DNA of 64,000 bases from Achromobacter animicus (GCF_902859585.1 NZ_CADIJM010000004.1:1-64000); one strand, 5' to 3'. Positions 17,596-27,071 are shown, numbered from the stretch's first letter. Numbers and translations: made by a program. The notes: generated by a model from the letters alone, not told the origin.

Positions 17596-18309
17596 ATGCC
17601 TTTCACTCATTCAGCGGTGGCGCGCCGCATCCTGCTGATCGACGACGACGTCGAGCTGGCGCAGATGCTGCGCGAATACCTGGAACCCCATCAATGCCAG
17701 CTGACGCTGGCGCATACAGGCTCGCAAGGCTTGTCCTTGCTGGCGCAGGACGATTTCGACCTGGTGCTGCTCGATCTGATGCTGCCCGACGGCAATGGGC
17801 TGGATCTGCTCAAGCACTATCGCCAGCGCTCGCGCCGCCCGGTCATCATGTTCACCGCGCACGGCGGCGAGACCGACCGCGTGCTGGGTCTGGAGTTCGG
17901 CGCCGACGATTACCTGGCCAAGCCCTTCAGCCCGCGTGAACTCAAGGCGCGCGTCACGGCCGTGCTGCGCCGCTTCGAGGAAACGCCCGTCCCCGCCAGT
18001 CCGTCGCTGAGCCTGGGCGCCCTGTCGCTGGACCCGGCCACCGGCCGCGCGCGCATGGGCGACGACGAAGTGATGCTGACCGGCGCCGAACAACGCATCC
18101 TGGAAATCCTGATGCGCACGCCCGGCCAGGTGATCGCGCGCGACCAGATCGGCCTGTACGCGCTGGGCCGCGCCCCGGACCGCTACGACCGCAGCATCGA
18201 CACGCACATCAGCAGCCTGCGCAAGAAGCTGCGCCTGGATCAACACGCCGACACGCTGTCCATCCGCAATCTGCGCGGCTTGGGCTACGTGCTGGCGGGC
18301 GCTGCGTGA
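17596..18309 (+). CDS. OmpR-family response regulator
   Basis: The protein has 237 residues. The receiver domain (about 12-125) has the acidic cluster DDDVE, phospho-acceptor Asp60 in VLLDLMLPDG, MFTAHG at the Thr switch, and Lys in YLAKPFSPREL. The C-terminal winged helix (about 140-235) carries SIDTHISSLRKKL and NLRGLGYVL. The sequence is near CpxR/OmpR types. It is co-translated with the kinase that follows and is divergent from the siderophore receptor with the Fur box between them, so it may sense envelope or iron-linked signals; this is inference. Confidence 0.93.
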   Translation: MPFTHSAVARRILLIDDDVELAQMLREYLEPHQCQLTLAHTGSQGLSLLAQDDFDLVLLDLMLPDGNGLDLLKHYRQRSRRPVIMFTAHGGETDRVLGLEFGADDYLAKPFSPRELKARVTAVLRRFEETPVPASPSLSLGALSLDPATGRARMGDDEVMLTGAEQRILEILMRTPGQVIARDQIGLYALGRAPDRYDRSIDTHISSLRKKLRLDQHADTLSIRNLRGLGYVLAGAA

Positions 18310-19730
18310 TGACGTTGCTGCCCGCCCGTTCGCTCTTCTGGCGCGCGTTCCTGACGTTCTGGGGCGCCATGGCGGTCATCCTGGTCTGCGGCATGGTGCT
18401 GACGGCGTCGGTGGCCTGGTACCGCTTCAATTCGCTGGATGGCCTGAATCCCGGCAACCTCACGCGCGACGCCGCGCAGGTTGCGCGCACGCAGGGCGCG
18501 GAAGGCCTGGAACGTTGGGTCCGCGCCATGGACGACAACTACTCGGCGCTGAAGATCTATGTCATGGACCCGCAGGACCAGGACATCCTGGGCCGGCGCC
18601 TGCCCACGCGTCTGTATGACTGGCTGGTGGCGTACCGCGCCGCGCCTGACCGGTCGCCGCAGTCCGACTATGTGCCGGCGGATCCCGCAGGTGAACGCGT
18701 GTCGTGGTGGGAGCCGCAGATCCTGGTCCTGCCGGACGGCTCGGAACTGCTGATGCTGTTCCTGCCGTTCGACTCGTCGCGCTGGGAGGTGCTGGCGCTG
18801 TCACCCGTTGCGCTGGCGCTGCTGCTGTTCGCGCTGGCGGTGACGGCGCCCTTCTGCTGGGCATTGACGCGCCACATCACCGCGCCGTTGGCGCAACTGC
18901 GCGAGACCACGCACGCCTTGGCGGCTGGGCAACTGGATACACAAACACCGCCGAAGCTCGCCACGCGCCAGGACGAACTTGGCCTGCTGGCTCGCGACTT
19001 CGACGCGATGGCCGTGCGCCTGAAAGCGCTGGTCGATACGCGCGAACAACTGCTGCACAACGTGGCGCATGAACTCCGGTCACCGCTTGCGCGCCTGCGC
19101 CTGGCTTCCGAACTGGCGCGGCGCAACGACGAACGCCGGGATCTGCAGCTTGACCGCATCGAACGCGAATGCGAGCGGCTGGACGCTCTAGTGGGCAACA
19201 CGCTGCGGCTTGCCCGCGTGGGTGCGTTGCCCGTGCCGACGGATCCGCTGAATCTGTCGGACGTGGTGGCCGGCGTCGTGGACGATGCGCGCTATGAGGC
19301 CGAGGGGCGGCATCTGCAGATCGATTGGGACACGCCCGCACCGATCCTCATCGCCGGCGACCGCGCCAGCCTGGCCAGCGCCATCGAGAACGTGCTGCGC
19401 AACGCCCTGCGCTTTGCGCCTGCGCACAGCGTCATCCGTGTGCGGCTTCTGACCAGCGCCAGCGAAGCCAGCCTGGAGATCGAAGACCGCGGCCCGGGGG
19501 TCGCTACGCAGGAGCTGGCGTCGCTTTTCGAACCGTTCTATCGCGCGGGCTCCGCCGGTGCCGCCAGCACGCCGGGCGGCGGCGCGGGACTGGGTCTTTC
19601 CATCGCCCAGGCCGCGATCTCCGCGCACAAGGGATCGATATCGGCGCGCAACGTGGCCCCGCAAGGCTTGAGCGTGCGCATGGACCTGCCGTTGCTGTCG
19701 GCCACCGCGGCGCGCCCTGCTGCGGGGTGA
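18306..19730 (+). CDS. sensor histidine kinase (CpxA-like)
   Basis: The protein has 474 residues from GTG at 18306, or one codon less from the adjoining ATG at 18309; both overlap the regulator's stop. It has a membrane helix at about 12-38, a periplasmic sensor of roughly 120 residues, and a second helix at about 160-185. A HAMP domain follows, beginning RHITAPLAQLRE. The dimerisation domain has the phospho-acceptor His255 in NVAHELRSPLARLR. The ATP-binding domain has N and G boxes (ENVLRNALRFA, EDRGPGV, GAGLGLSIA). All catalytic motifs are intact. The periplasmic region shows no recognised ligand fold to me. Confidence 0.93.
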   Translation: MMTLLPARSLFWRAFLTFWGAMAVILVCGMVLTASVAWYRFNSLDGLNPGNLTRDAAQVARTQGAEGLERWVRAMDDNYSALKIYVMDPQDQDILGRRLPTRLYDWLVAYRAAPDRSPQSDYVPADPAGERVSWWEPQILVLPDGSELLMLFLPFDSSRWEVLALSPVALALLLFALAVTAPFCWALTRHITAPLAQLRETTHALAAGQLDTQTPPKLATRQDELGLLARDFDAMAVRLKALVDTREQLLHNVAHELRSPLARLRLASELARRNDERRDLQLDRIERECERLDALVGNTLRLARVGALPVPTDPLNLSDVVAGVVDDARYEAEGRHLQIDWDTPAPILIAGDRASLASAIENVLRNALRFAPAHSVIRVRLLTSASEASLEIEDRGPGVATQELASLFEPFYRAGSAGAASTPGGGAGLGLSIAQAAISAHKGSISARNVAPQGLSVRMDLPLLSATAARPAAG

Positions 19731-19809
19731 CGCCACGAACGGCGTGCCGCATCAGAACGTGATGACGGTGTTCCCATAACCCGAACTCAATGCCACGAAT
19801 TCCGACGGG

Positions 19810-20628
19810 TCAATCCGCGTCGGCCAGTATCGCTGCCGGCAACCTCGGCAACACCCGCATCGCGTTCGCGGTGGTGGCGTGCGCCACCTGCGCCGGCGTG
19901 ATGCCGCGCAGTTCCGCAAGCACCTGCGCGATCCGCGCCAGTTCGCCGGGACGATTGCGCCGATCGGGTTCATGCAGCCAGGCGGGCGGAATGTCCGGTG
20001 CGTCGGTCTCCAGCACCAGATGCTCCAGCCCCACGTCCACCGCGTGACGGCGAATCTGCAGCGCTCGCTCGAACGTCATCGCGCCGCCCATTCCCAGCGC
20101 AAAGCCATGGTCGATGAAGGCCTGCGCCTGCTGCGCGCTGCCATTGAACGCGTGCGCGATGCCGCCGATGCGCGGATGGCGGCGCAGGTACTTCAGCAGG
20201 ATGTCCTGGGATTTACGCACGTGCAGCAGCACGGGCAGGCCAAACTCGACGGCCATGTCCAATTGCGCGGCATAGAACCGTTCCTGACGTTCGCGCGGCG
20301 GGCCGGACGCGATCTCCGGCACGAAGAAGTCCAGCCCGATTTCGCCGATGGCGACAAAGCGCGGATCGCCCAGGGATTCCTTGATGGTCTGTCGAAGCAC
20401 GTCCAGATCGCCGTCGTCGGCGCGCGCGACGTACAGCGGGTGGATGCCCAGCGCATACGCGCCGCCGGCGATGCTGGCGGCCAGGTCGCGTACGACCGCG
20501 AAATTGGCGCGTTCGATGGCAGGGATCACGATGGCCTGGACGTCCGCATGGGCGGCGTGGTCCGCGACCTCGGTGCGATCGGCATCGAATTCAGCGGCGT
20601 CCAGATGGCAATGGGTGTCGATGAGCAT
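19810..20628 (-). CDS. tatD: TatD-family metal-dependent DNase
   Basis: The protein has 272 residues from the ATG at 20628, with AAGGAGG upstream; the open frame continues to 20895 but that part is not TatD-like. Metal ligands are visible in order: DTHCHLD at the N-terminus, Glu in AIGEIGLDFF, His in LLHVRKSQ, His in GIAHAFNG, and Asp in LETDAPDIPP. TatD proteins are 3'-5' nucleases or D-amino-acyl-tRNA-type hydrolases of the TIM-barrel amidohydrolase group. It is downstream of lolD on the same strand with an 80-bp gap. Confidence 0.9.
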   Translation of the reverse strand: MLIDTHCHLDAAEFDADRTEVADHAAHADVQAIVIPAIERANFAVVRDLAASIAGGAYALGIHPLYVARADDGDLDVLRQTIKESLGDPRFVAIGEIGLDFFVPEIASGPPRERQERFYAAQLDMAVEFGLPVLLHVRKSQDILLKYLRRHPRIGGIAHAFNGSAQQAQAFIDHGFALGMGGAMTFERALQIRRHAVDVGLEHLVLETDAPDIPPAWLHEPDRRNRPGELARIAQVLAELRGITPAQVAHATTANAMRVLPRLPAAILADAD

Positions 20629-20708
20629 GGGCGTGTCCTCCTTATGCGGATTATCCGCCCCGCGGCCGTCGCGCGGACCCGCGCTGACGACTTTCGCTGC
20701 GGACCGGG

Positions 20709-21422
20709 CTAGCCTGACACCAGGCGGCCGTTTTCCATCAGCAACTGACGGTCGGCGCGGGCGGCAAGCTCGGGATCGTGGGTGACGATCGCAAATGCCG
20801 TGCCCGACTCCTGGTTCACCCGCGTCAGCAGTTCGAACATGTTGTGGGCAGTGTGCCGGTCCAGGTTGCCCGTGGGCTCGTCCGCCAGTACGCACACCGG
20901 CCGAGTCACCAGCGCGCGCGCCAGCGCCACGCGCTGCCGTTCGCCGCCGGACAACTGGCCGGGAAAGTGCCCTTCCCGGGCGGAAAGGCCGACCAATCCG
21001 AGCACTTCTCGTGCCGCCTCGCGGGCCTTGTCGCGGTTCTCGCGGCGCACGATCAGCGGCATCGCCACATTGTCCAGCGCCGAAAACTCGGCCAGCAGGT
21101 GGTGGAACTGGTAGACGAAGCCCAGGCTGCGGTTGCGCACCGCGCTTTTCTTGGACTCGGACAGCCCGATGCCCACCTGGCCGTCAACCGATACCGAGCC
21201 GCTGGTCGGGACGTCGAGCAGCCCCAGAATGTGCAGCAAGGTGCTTTTGCCGGACCCCGACGCGCCCACGATGGCGACCATCTCGCCGCGCGCGACGGAC
21301 AGGCTGACATTGCTGAGCACTTCGATCCGGGCGGGGCCTTCGTCGTAGACCTTGACGATGTTTTCGGCCTGCAGCGCCGGCGTCGTGCCGGCCTGCGGTT
21401 TCTGCGTCGGGGTATCAATCAT
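20709..21422 (-). CDS. lolD: lipoprotein-releasing ABC transporter ATPase LolD
   Basis: The protein has 237 residues. Walker A GASGSGKSTLLHILG is near residue 53, the LolD-type segment SLGFVYQFHHLLAEFSALDN follows, the signature is LSGGERQRVALARAL and Walker B VLADEPTGNLD. The Q-loop region with FHHLLAEF is diagnostic for LolD among MacB-like ATPases. It energises release of outer-membrane lipoproteins to LolA and overlaps the permease gene by 8 bases. Confidence 0.93.
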   Translation of the reverse strand: MIDTPTQKPQAGTTPALQAENIVKVYDEGPARIEVLSNVSLSVARGEMVAIVGASGSGKSTLLHILGLLDVPTSGSVSVDGQVGIGLSESKKSAVRNRSLGFVYQFHHLLAEFSALDNVAMPLIVRRENRDKAREAAREVLGLVGLSAREGHFPGQLSGGERQRVALARALVTRPVCVLADEPTGNLDRHTAHNMFELLTRVNQESGTAFAIVTHDPELAARADRQLLMENGRLVSG

Positions 21423-22695
21423 GGCGCAGCACCTGTGCGGGTTGCAGGCGCGAGGCGCGCCAGCTCGGATACAAGGTCGCCAGCAGCGACAGCACCAGCG
21501 AGGTCACGCCGATGGTGACGATGTCGCCCACCTGAGGATCGGACGGCAGCGCGCTGATGAAGTAGATTTCGCGCGGCAGGAAATGCACGCCCAGCATGCG
21601 TTCGATGAACGGCACGATCACGTCCACGTTGTACGCAATGGCAATGCCGCCGGCCACGCCCAGCAAGGTGCCGATCACGCCGATCAGCGCGCCTTGCACC
21701 AGGAAGATGCGGGCCACTTCGCCGGGACCCGCGCCCAGCGTGCGCAGGATGGCGATGTCGGATTGCTTGTCCTTGACGGCCATGACCAGCGAGGACAGCA
21801 GATTGAACGCCGCCACGGCCACGATCAGCGCCAGGATCAGGAACATCATGCGCTTTTCGGTCTGCACCGCGGCGAACCACGTGCGGTTGTTGCGCGACCA
21901 GTCGCTGGCCATGACGTACGGCGGCAGGACGTTGCGCAGTTCGGCCGCCACTTCGGGGGCTTTCTGCATGTCGGCAATGCGCAGACGCACGCCGGCGGTG
22001 CCGCTTTCGCGGAAGACGCGCGCCGCATCTTCGTTGTCCACGAACGCCAGCGAAGAATCGTATTCGTAGTGGCCCGACGAGAACACGCCCACCACGGTGA
22101 ACTGGCGCATGCGCGGGGCAAACCCGGCCGGGCTGATCGAGCCCTGCGGCGCCATCATCAGCAGCGTGTCGCCGACCTTGACGCCCATGCCGTCGGCCAG
22201 CTCGTTGCCCAGCACGACGCCGAAGCCGCCGGGTTTCAGGTCGGTCAGCTTGCCCGACACCATCTGGCGCGGCAGGTCCGACACGTTGCCCTCGGTGGCA
22301 GGGTCGATGCCCCGCACCTGCACGCCGCGCAACGCCTGCCCCCGGACCAGCATGCCCTGCGCCGCCACGAAGGGCGCGCCGGCCTTGACTTCGGGATTGC
22401 GCTCGGCGGCGGTGGCGAACTGCTGCCACTGCTCAAGCACCCGTTCGGGGGATGCGCCGGGAAGATAGAGTTCGATGTGCGGCAGCACCGACAACATGCG
22501 GTCGCGCACTTCTTTCTGGAACCCGTTCATCACGGACAGCACCACGATCAGGGCGGCAACGCCCAGCGCGATGCCCGCCATGGAACTGGCGGCAATGAAG
22601 GAGATGAAGCGATCGCGGCGGCCGCGTCGCTGGCGGATCCGGGCAAGCCCCGCATAGCGGGCGCCGATCCATAGTTCGTAGGGTATTTTCAGCAC
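21415..22695 (-). CDS. lolC: lipoprotein-releasing ABC transporter permease LolC/LolE-type
   Basis: The protein has 426 residues and four membrane helices: one near residues 28-60, three near 270-420. The N-terminal start (PYELWIGARYAG) and SSMAGIALGVAALIVVLSVMN are typical of LolC/E. A large periplasmic domain lies between. Only one permease gene precedes lolD here, whereas E. coli has lolC and lolE flanking lolD. It could therefore be the self-pairing LolF form known from other proteobacteria, unless a second gene lies elsewhere. Confidence 0.88.
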   Translation of the reverse strand: MLKIPYELWIGARYAGLARIRQRRGRRDRFISFIAASSMAGIALGVAALIVVLSVMNGFQKEVRDRMLSVLPHIELYLPGASPERVLEQWQQFATAAERNPEVKAGAPFVAAQGMLVRGQALRGVQVRGIDPATEGNVSDLPRQMVSGKLTDLKPGGFGVVLGNELADGMGVKVGDTLLMMAPQGSISPAGFAPRMRQFTVVGVFSSGHYEYDSSLAFVDNEDAARVFRESGTAGVRLRIADMQKAPEVAAELRNVLPPYVMASDWSRNNRTWFAAVQTEKRMMFLILALIVAVAAFNLLSSLVMAVKDKQSDIAILRTLGAGPGEVARIFLVQGALIGVIGTLLGVAGGIAIAYNVDVIVPFIERMLGVHFLPREIYFISALPSDPQVGDIVTIGVTSLVLSLLATLYPSWRASRLQPAQVLRHD

Positions 22696-22825
22696 GTGCG
22701 CATTATTGCATTAACCGCCCGTAAATCGCCCCGCGGATGTGCGGATCCTAGACCAGGCGTGACAACGTATGGCAGTTGGCCGCGGCGCTAAGTTCCCCAT
22801 CCCGGCGCGGACTACAATCGCCGCC

Positions 22826-23776
22826 ATGCTGATCGTCATTCCGGGCGCCTTGCCCGCCCTTCCCGTCGCCGCCGAACTGGCCAAGCTTCTGCCCGAGCGC
22901 GCGCCCACCCTGCACGGCTGGCTACAGGCTGCGACCGCTCGCCCCCAGGCCTACGACCTGCGCGCCCACGGTTGCACCGCCTTCGAATCGTGGCAGCTGG
23001 AGCGCGCCGGGTATGCGCCCGAACCTGGCCTGCTGCAAAGCGCCGGGCTCGGCCCGCTGCTGGCCGGGCAACAATCCCACACACTGGCTGACGAACCCGT
23101 CTGGCTATGCGAACTGGTCCACCTTGCGCTAGGCGCGGATCAGGCGTCGCTGCTGGATCCGGATTCGATGGACCTGACCGAGTCGGAAACGGCCGCCCTG
23201 CTCGACACTGCGCGCCCTATATTTGAAGGCACCGGATTCTCGGTCGAGCCGCTGTCGCCGCAGCGCTGGCGCCTGCGCCTGCCGGCGGACCTGCACCCCC
23301 AGACCGCCAGTCCGTTGGCCGTGGCCGGAAAGCGCCTGAACGACTGGTGGCGCCAGGATGCCGAAACGCGCCCGTGGCGGCGCCTGCTGAACGAAATCCA
23401 GATGGCGTGGCACGAACACCCGGTCAACGACGTCCGGGCCGCCCGCGGCCTGCCGCCCGTCAACGCGCTGTGGCTGTACGGCGGCGGTACGCCCTGGACG
23501 GCGGCGCCCGCCGGCCCGGCGCAAGTTTTGACGCAACTGGACGCGCCGCAACGCGCCGGCGACTGGGCCGCGTGGCTCGACGCGCTGACCGAACTCGATA
23601 CGCAGCATCTGCGTCCGCTGGCCGCCGCCAAAGGCCTGCCCGCCACGCCGGTGCAACTGCTGCTGCTGGGCGATGACCGCAAGGTTGCCCTTGACCTGAA
23701 ACCGCGCGGGGGCCTGCTTGGCTTGCTGCCCGCGCCCAAGAAGAACTGGAGCGCCTGGTGGTCTCACCCCGCTTAA
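22826..23776 (+). CDS. RpfE-like protein (COG4255, phosphoglycerate-mutase-like)
   Basis: The protein has 316 residues from the ATG at 22826. It starts MLIVIPGALPALP and ends with the long motif around MAWHEHPVNDVRAARG and VNALWLYGGG that marks RpfE-type proteins, annotated in many betaproteobacteria as cofactor-independent phosphoglycerate-mutase-like. The metal-binding residues of true iPGM are not visible, so enzyme activity is doubtful. In Xanthomonas rpfE also neighbours recJ. Its last 19 bases overlap the recJ start, which implies tight co-expression. Role unknown. Confidence 0.7.
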   Translation: MLIVIPGALPALPVAAELAKLLPERAPTLHGWLQAATARPQAYDLRAHGCTAFESWQLERAGYAPEPGLLQSAGLGPLLAGQQSHTLADEPVWLCELVHLALGADQASLLDPDSMDLTESETAALLDTARPIFEGTGFSVEPLSPQRWRLRLPADLHPQTASPLAVAGKRLNDWWRQDAETRPWRRLLNEIQMAWHEHPVNDVRAARGLPPVNALWLYGGGTPWTAAPAGPAQVLTQLDAPQRAGDWAAWLDALTELDTQHLRPLAAAKGLPATPVQLLLLGDDRKVALDLKPRGGLLGLLPAPKKNWSAWWSHPA

Positions 23777-25458
23777 CCATCCGTCCGGCCGATCTGGCCG
23801 CCTGCCACGTCCTCGAATCCTCCGGCATCCACCCCCTGCTGGCCCGCCTGTGGGCCGCGCGCGGCGTGACGCATCCGGACCAGACCCGCCTCGCCTGGCC
23901 GTCCTTGCTGCCGCCGGCTGGATTGACCCATTCGGCCCACGCGGCCGCCGTCCTGGCCGACGCCATCCAGGCCGGGAAAAAGCTGCTGATCGTGGCCGAC
24001 TACGATTGCGACGGCGCCACCGCCTGCGCCGTCGGCCTGCGCGCGCTGTCCGCGATGGGCGCCGACGTCGACTTCCTGGTGCCTAATCGTTTCGAGACCG
24101 GGTACGGCCTTTCCCCGGCCGTGGTCGAACTGGCCTGCCGCCACCGCGCGGGCAAGCCCGACATCATCATCACGGTCGACAACGGCATCGCCAGCGTCGA
24201 CGGCGTGGCTGCGGCCAATGACGCCGGCATCGGCGTGGTCATCACCGATCACCACCTGCCCGGCGACACCCTGCCGGACGCGCTGGCCATCGTGAACCCC
24301 AACCAGCCCGGCTGCGGCTTTCCGTCCAAGAACCTGGCCGGCGTGGGCGTCATCTTCTACATGATGCTGGCGCTGCGCGCCGAACTGCGCCGGCGCGGCG
24401 TCTACGCGCCGGACGGCGGACCGCGCCTGGACGCGCTGTCCGATCTGGTTGCGCTGGGCACGGTGGCCGACGTCGTCAAACTGGACGCCAACAATCGGCT
24501 CCTGGTCACGCAGGGCCTGCAGCGCATGCGCAGCGGCCGTCTGCAACCTGGGCTACGCGCGCTCTTTGCCGTCGCTGGCCGCGAGCCGCGCAGCGCCAAT
24601 GGCTTCGACCTGGGCTTCGCGCTCGGACCGCGCATCAACGCCGCGGGCCGCCTGGCGGACATGAGCCTGGGCATTGCCTGCCTGACCACGGACGACGAGG
24701 CGCAGGCGCTGGAGATGGCGCGCGAGCTGGACAACATCAACCGCGAACGTCGCACGATCGAAGCCGAGATGCGCGAGCAGGCGCTGGCCGCCATGGAAGC
24801 GCCCGATGCCACCGCCGGCGCCACCGTCTGCGTGTTCGACCCGGGCTGGCACCAGGGCGTCGTGGGGCTGGTCGCCTCACGCCTGAAAGAGAAATTCTGG
24901 CGCCCCACCCTGGCCTTCGCGCCGGCCGGCGACGACGAGATTCGCGGCTCCGGCCGTTCGATCCCGGACGTGCACCTGCGCGATGCGCTGGACCTCGTAT
25001 CCAAGCGCCATCCCAACCTGATCCGCAAGTTCGGCGGCCACGCCATGGCGGCCGGCCTGACGCTGGGCAAGTCCGATTTCCCGACCTTCGCCCCCGCCTT
25101 CGACGCCGCCGTGCGCGAACTGACCGGACGCGATTCCTTCGAGCCCGTCATCGAAACCGACGGCTCGCTGGAAACCGGCTACGCCAACGCCGACGTGGCC
25201 GGGATGCTGCAACAGCAGGTCTGGGGCGCAGGCTTCGCCGCCCCCCTGTTCCTGGACGAGTTTGTCGTGCGCAACCAGCGTCTGGTCGGCGAAAAGCATC
25301 TGAAGCTGTCCCTGGAACGCGGCCACCAACGTTTCGACGCCATCTGGTTCGGCCACGACCAGTCCCTGCCGGAACACATCCAGGCGGCGTACCGCCTGGA
25401 ACAGAACGTGTGGAACGGGATGGTGTCGGTGCAGCTAGTGATCGAACACGCCGGATAA
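23758..25458 (+). CDS. recJ: single-stranded-DNA exonuclease RecJ
   Basis: RecJ degrades 5' single-stranded DNA in RecF recombination and mismatch repair. The protein has 566 residues, the usual length, starting at a GTG inside the previous gene. DHH-family motifs are IVADYDCDGATA (motif I), TVDNGIAS, DHH at 164-166 in ITDHHLPGD, then the DHHA1 segment GSGRSIPDVHLRDAL with KFGGHAMAAGLTL. The C-terminal OB domain follows. All metal ligands appear intact. Confidence 0.95.
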   Translation: MVSPRLTIRPADLAACHVLESSGIHPLLARLWAARGVTHPDQTRLAWPSLLPPAGLTHSAHAAAVLADAIQAGKKLLIVADYDCDGATACAVGLRALSAMGADVDFLVPNRFETGYGLSPAVVELACRHRAGKPDIIITVDNGIASVDGVAAANDAGIGVVITDHHLPGDTLPDALAIVNPNQPGCGFPSKNLAGVGVIFYMMLALRAELRRRGVYAPDGGPRLDALSDLVALGTVADVVKLDANNRLLVTQGLQRMRSGRLQPGLRALFAVAGREPRSANGFDLGFALGPRINAAGRLADMSLGIACLTTDDEAQALEMARELDNINRERRTIEAEMREQALAAMEAPDATAGATVCVFDPGWHQGVVGLVASRLKEKFWRPTLAFAPAGDDEIRGSGRSIPDVHLRDALDLVSKRHPNLIRKFGGHAMAAGLTLGKSDFPTFAPAFDAAVRELTGRDSFEPVIETDGSLETGYANADVAGMLQQQVWGAGFAAPLFLDEFVVRNQRLVGEKHLKLSLERGHQRFDAIWFGHDQSLPEHIQAAYRLEQNVWNGMVSVQLVIEHAG

Positions 25459-25463
25459 TGCGC

Positions 25464-25493
25464 GACGGTGTCTGACACCCATCAGACACCGTC
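25464..25493. terminator. perfect 12-bp inverted repeat between convergent genes
   Basis: GACGGTGTCTGA and TCAGACACCGTC flank a six-base loop. The repeat lies just after the recJ stop (25458) and just before the MFS stop (25505) on the other strand. The core GGTGTCTGACACC-like palindrome recurs, to my knowledge, as an interspersed element in Bordetella-type genomes. It probably ends both transcripts, although no T-run follows. Confidence 0.65.
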
Positions 25494-25504
25494 CACCAGC
25501 AACG

Positions 25505-26815
25505 TTACTTGTTCACCAGCTTCGCCGGCTGCGCCAGCGCCGCCAGCGCGCCCACCACCAGGCAGCCGGCCAGCATGTACAGCCCGGTGTTCGTCGTCCC
25601 GGTCATATCCTTCAGCCAGCCCACCAGATACGGGCTGACAAAGCCGGCCAGGTTCCCCACCGAATTGATCAGCGCAATCCCCGCGGCGGCGGCCGTGCCG
25701 CCCAGTAGCGCCGTCGGCAGGCTCCAGAACAGCGGCAGCACCGTGCAGATGCCGATGTTGGCCACCGTCAGCGCCAGAATCGCCAGCACGGTGTTACCGC
25801 TCCACACCGCCGACAGGAACAGCCCCACCGCGCCGAACAGCGCCGGCAAGGCGACGTGCCAGCGGCGCTCGCGCTGCCGGTCGGAATTGCGCGAGATCAG
25901 GATCATGCCGATCACGGCGAACAGGTTGGGCACCGCCGTCAGCAGGCCAATCGCCAGCGGGCTCTGCACCCCGGTGTTCTTGATGAGGCTCGGCATCCAG
26001 AACCCCACGCCGTACAGGCCCATCACGAACGAAAAATAGATCAGCGCCATCGCCCACACGCGCGGCTTGGTCAGCGCGGCGCGGATCGGCGGATCCTCCT
26101 TCTGCTGTTCCTCGGCCGCGATATTGCGGATCAGCACGGCCTTTTCATTGGCCGTCAGCCACTTGGCCTTGTTGATGCGGTCGTCCAGATAGATCAGCAC
26201 CAGCACCCCAATCACCACCGACGGAATCCCCTCCAGCAGAAACAGCCATTGCCAGCCCGACAGTCCGTGGTCGCCGTGGAAGGTCGCCATGATCCATCCC
26301 GAGATCGGGCCGCCGATCAGGCCGGACATGGGCACCGCGGTCATGAAGAACGTGGTGATGCGGCCGCGCCGGGCAGCCGGATACCAATAGGTGAGATACA
26401 GGATGATGCCGGGAAAGAACCCCGCCTCGGCCGCGCCCAGCAGAAAGCGCAGCAGATAGAACATATGCTCGCTGGTCACGAACATCATGCAGGCCGAAAT
26501 AATGCCCCACGTGATCATGATCCGGGCGATCCAGATCCGCGCCCCCACCTTGTGCAGGATGATGTTGCTGGGAATCTCGAAGATGAAATAGCCGATGAAG
26601 AAAATCCCGGCGCCCAGCCCGTACACCGTCTCGCTGAACTGCAGTTCCTGCAGCATCTGCAGCTTGGCGAACCCCACGTTGACGCGGTCCAGGTACGCCA
26701 CCACATAGCAGACCACCAACAGCGGCACCAGCCGCCAGCCCACCTTGCGGTAGATCCGGTCCTCTTCGCTGGCGTCAAGCGCCGGCGAGACCCCGGGGGT
26801 CATCGTGTTTTCCAT
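25505..26815 (-). CDS. MFS transporter of the anion:cation symporter family
   Basis: The protein has about 436 residues from the ATG at 26815, which has GGAGA five bases upstream; other in-frame ATGs lie at 26827 and earlier. It has twelve predicted membrane helices. DRVNVGFAKLQM after helix 1 and AEAGFFPGIILYLTYWYP are the hallmark motifs of the ACS family (phthalate, tartrate, glucarate and nicotinate-type carriers). No catabolic gene is adjacent, so the substrate is not inferable beyond an organic anion. Confidence 0.85.
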   Translation of the reverse strand: MENTMTPGVSPALDASEEDRIYRKVGWRLVPLLVVCYVVAYLDRVNVGFAKLQMLQELQFSETVYGLGAGIFFIGYFIFEIPSNIILHKVGARIWIARIMITWGIISACMMFVTSEHMFYLLRFLLGAAEAGFFPGIILYLTYWYPAARRGRITTFFMTAVPMSGLIGGPISGWIMATFHGDHGLSGWQWLFLLEGIPSVVIGVLVLIYLDDRINKAKWLTANEKAVLIRNIAAEEQQKEDPPIRAALTKPRVWAMALIYFSFVMGLYGVGFWMPSLIKNTGVQSPLAIGLLTAVPNLFAVIGMILISRNSDRQRERRWHVALPALFGAVGLFLSAVWSGNTVLAILALTVANIGICTVLPLFWSLPTALLGGTAAAAGIALINSVGNLAGFVSPYLVGWLKDMTGTTNTGLYMLAGCLVVGALAALAQPAKLVNK

Positions 26816-27071
26816 CTCTGTCTCCATTCCTCTGGCGGGATAGGCCGGCGCGGGGCCGGCGTTTTCGGGGTCGGCGGTCCCAAACAGGGACATCGCAGCC
26901 ACCCGCCAAGGCTAGAGCCGTCGGGTTGACAAAAAACTGAACAACTTGGAACCGCGTCGCCGGCGGCCGAAATCGGGCCCGTCCCCCGTCTGCCGCCGTG
27001 CGCCCGCGCAGTCGGTCCATCCACGGTAAAATGCCAGGTTTCGCACAAAAGTCATCAGGATAGGATCAATC

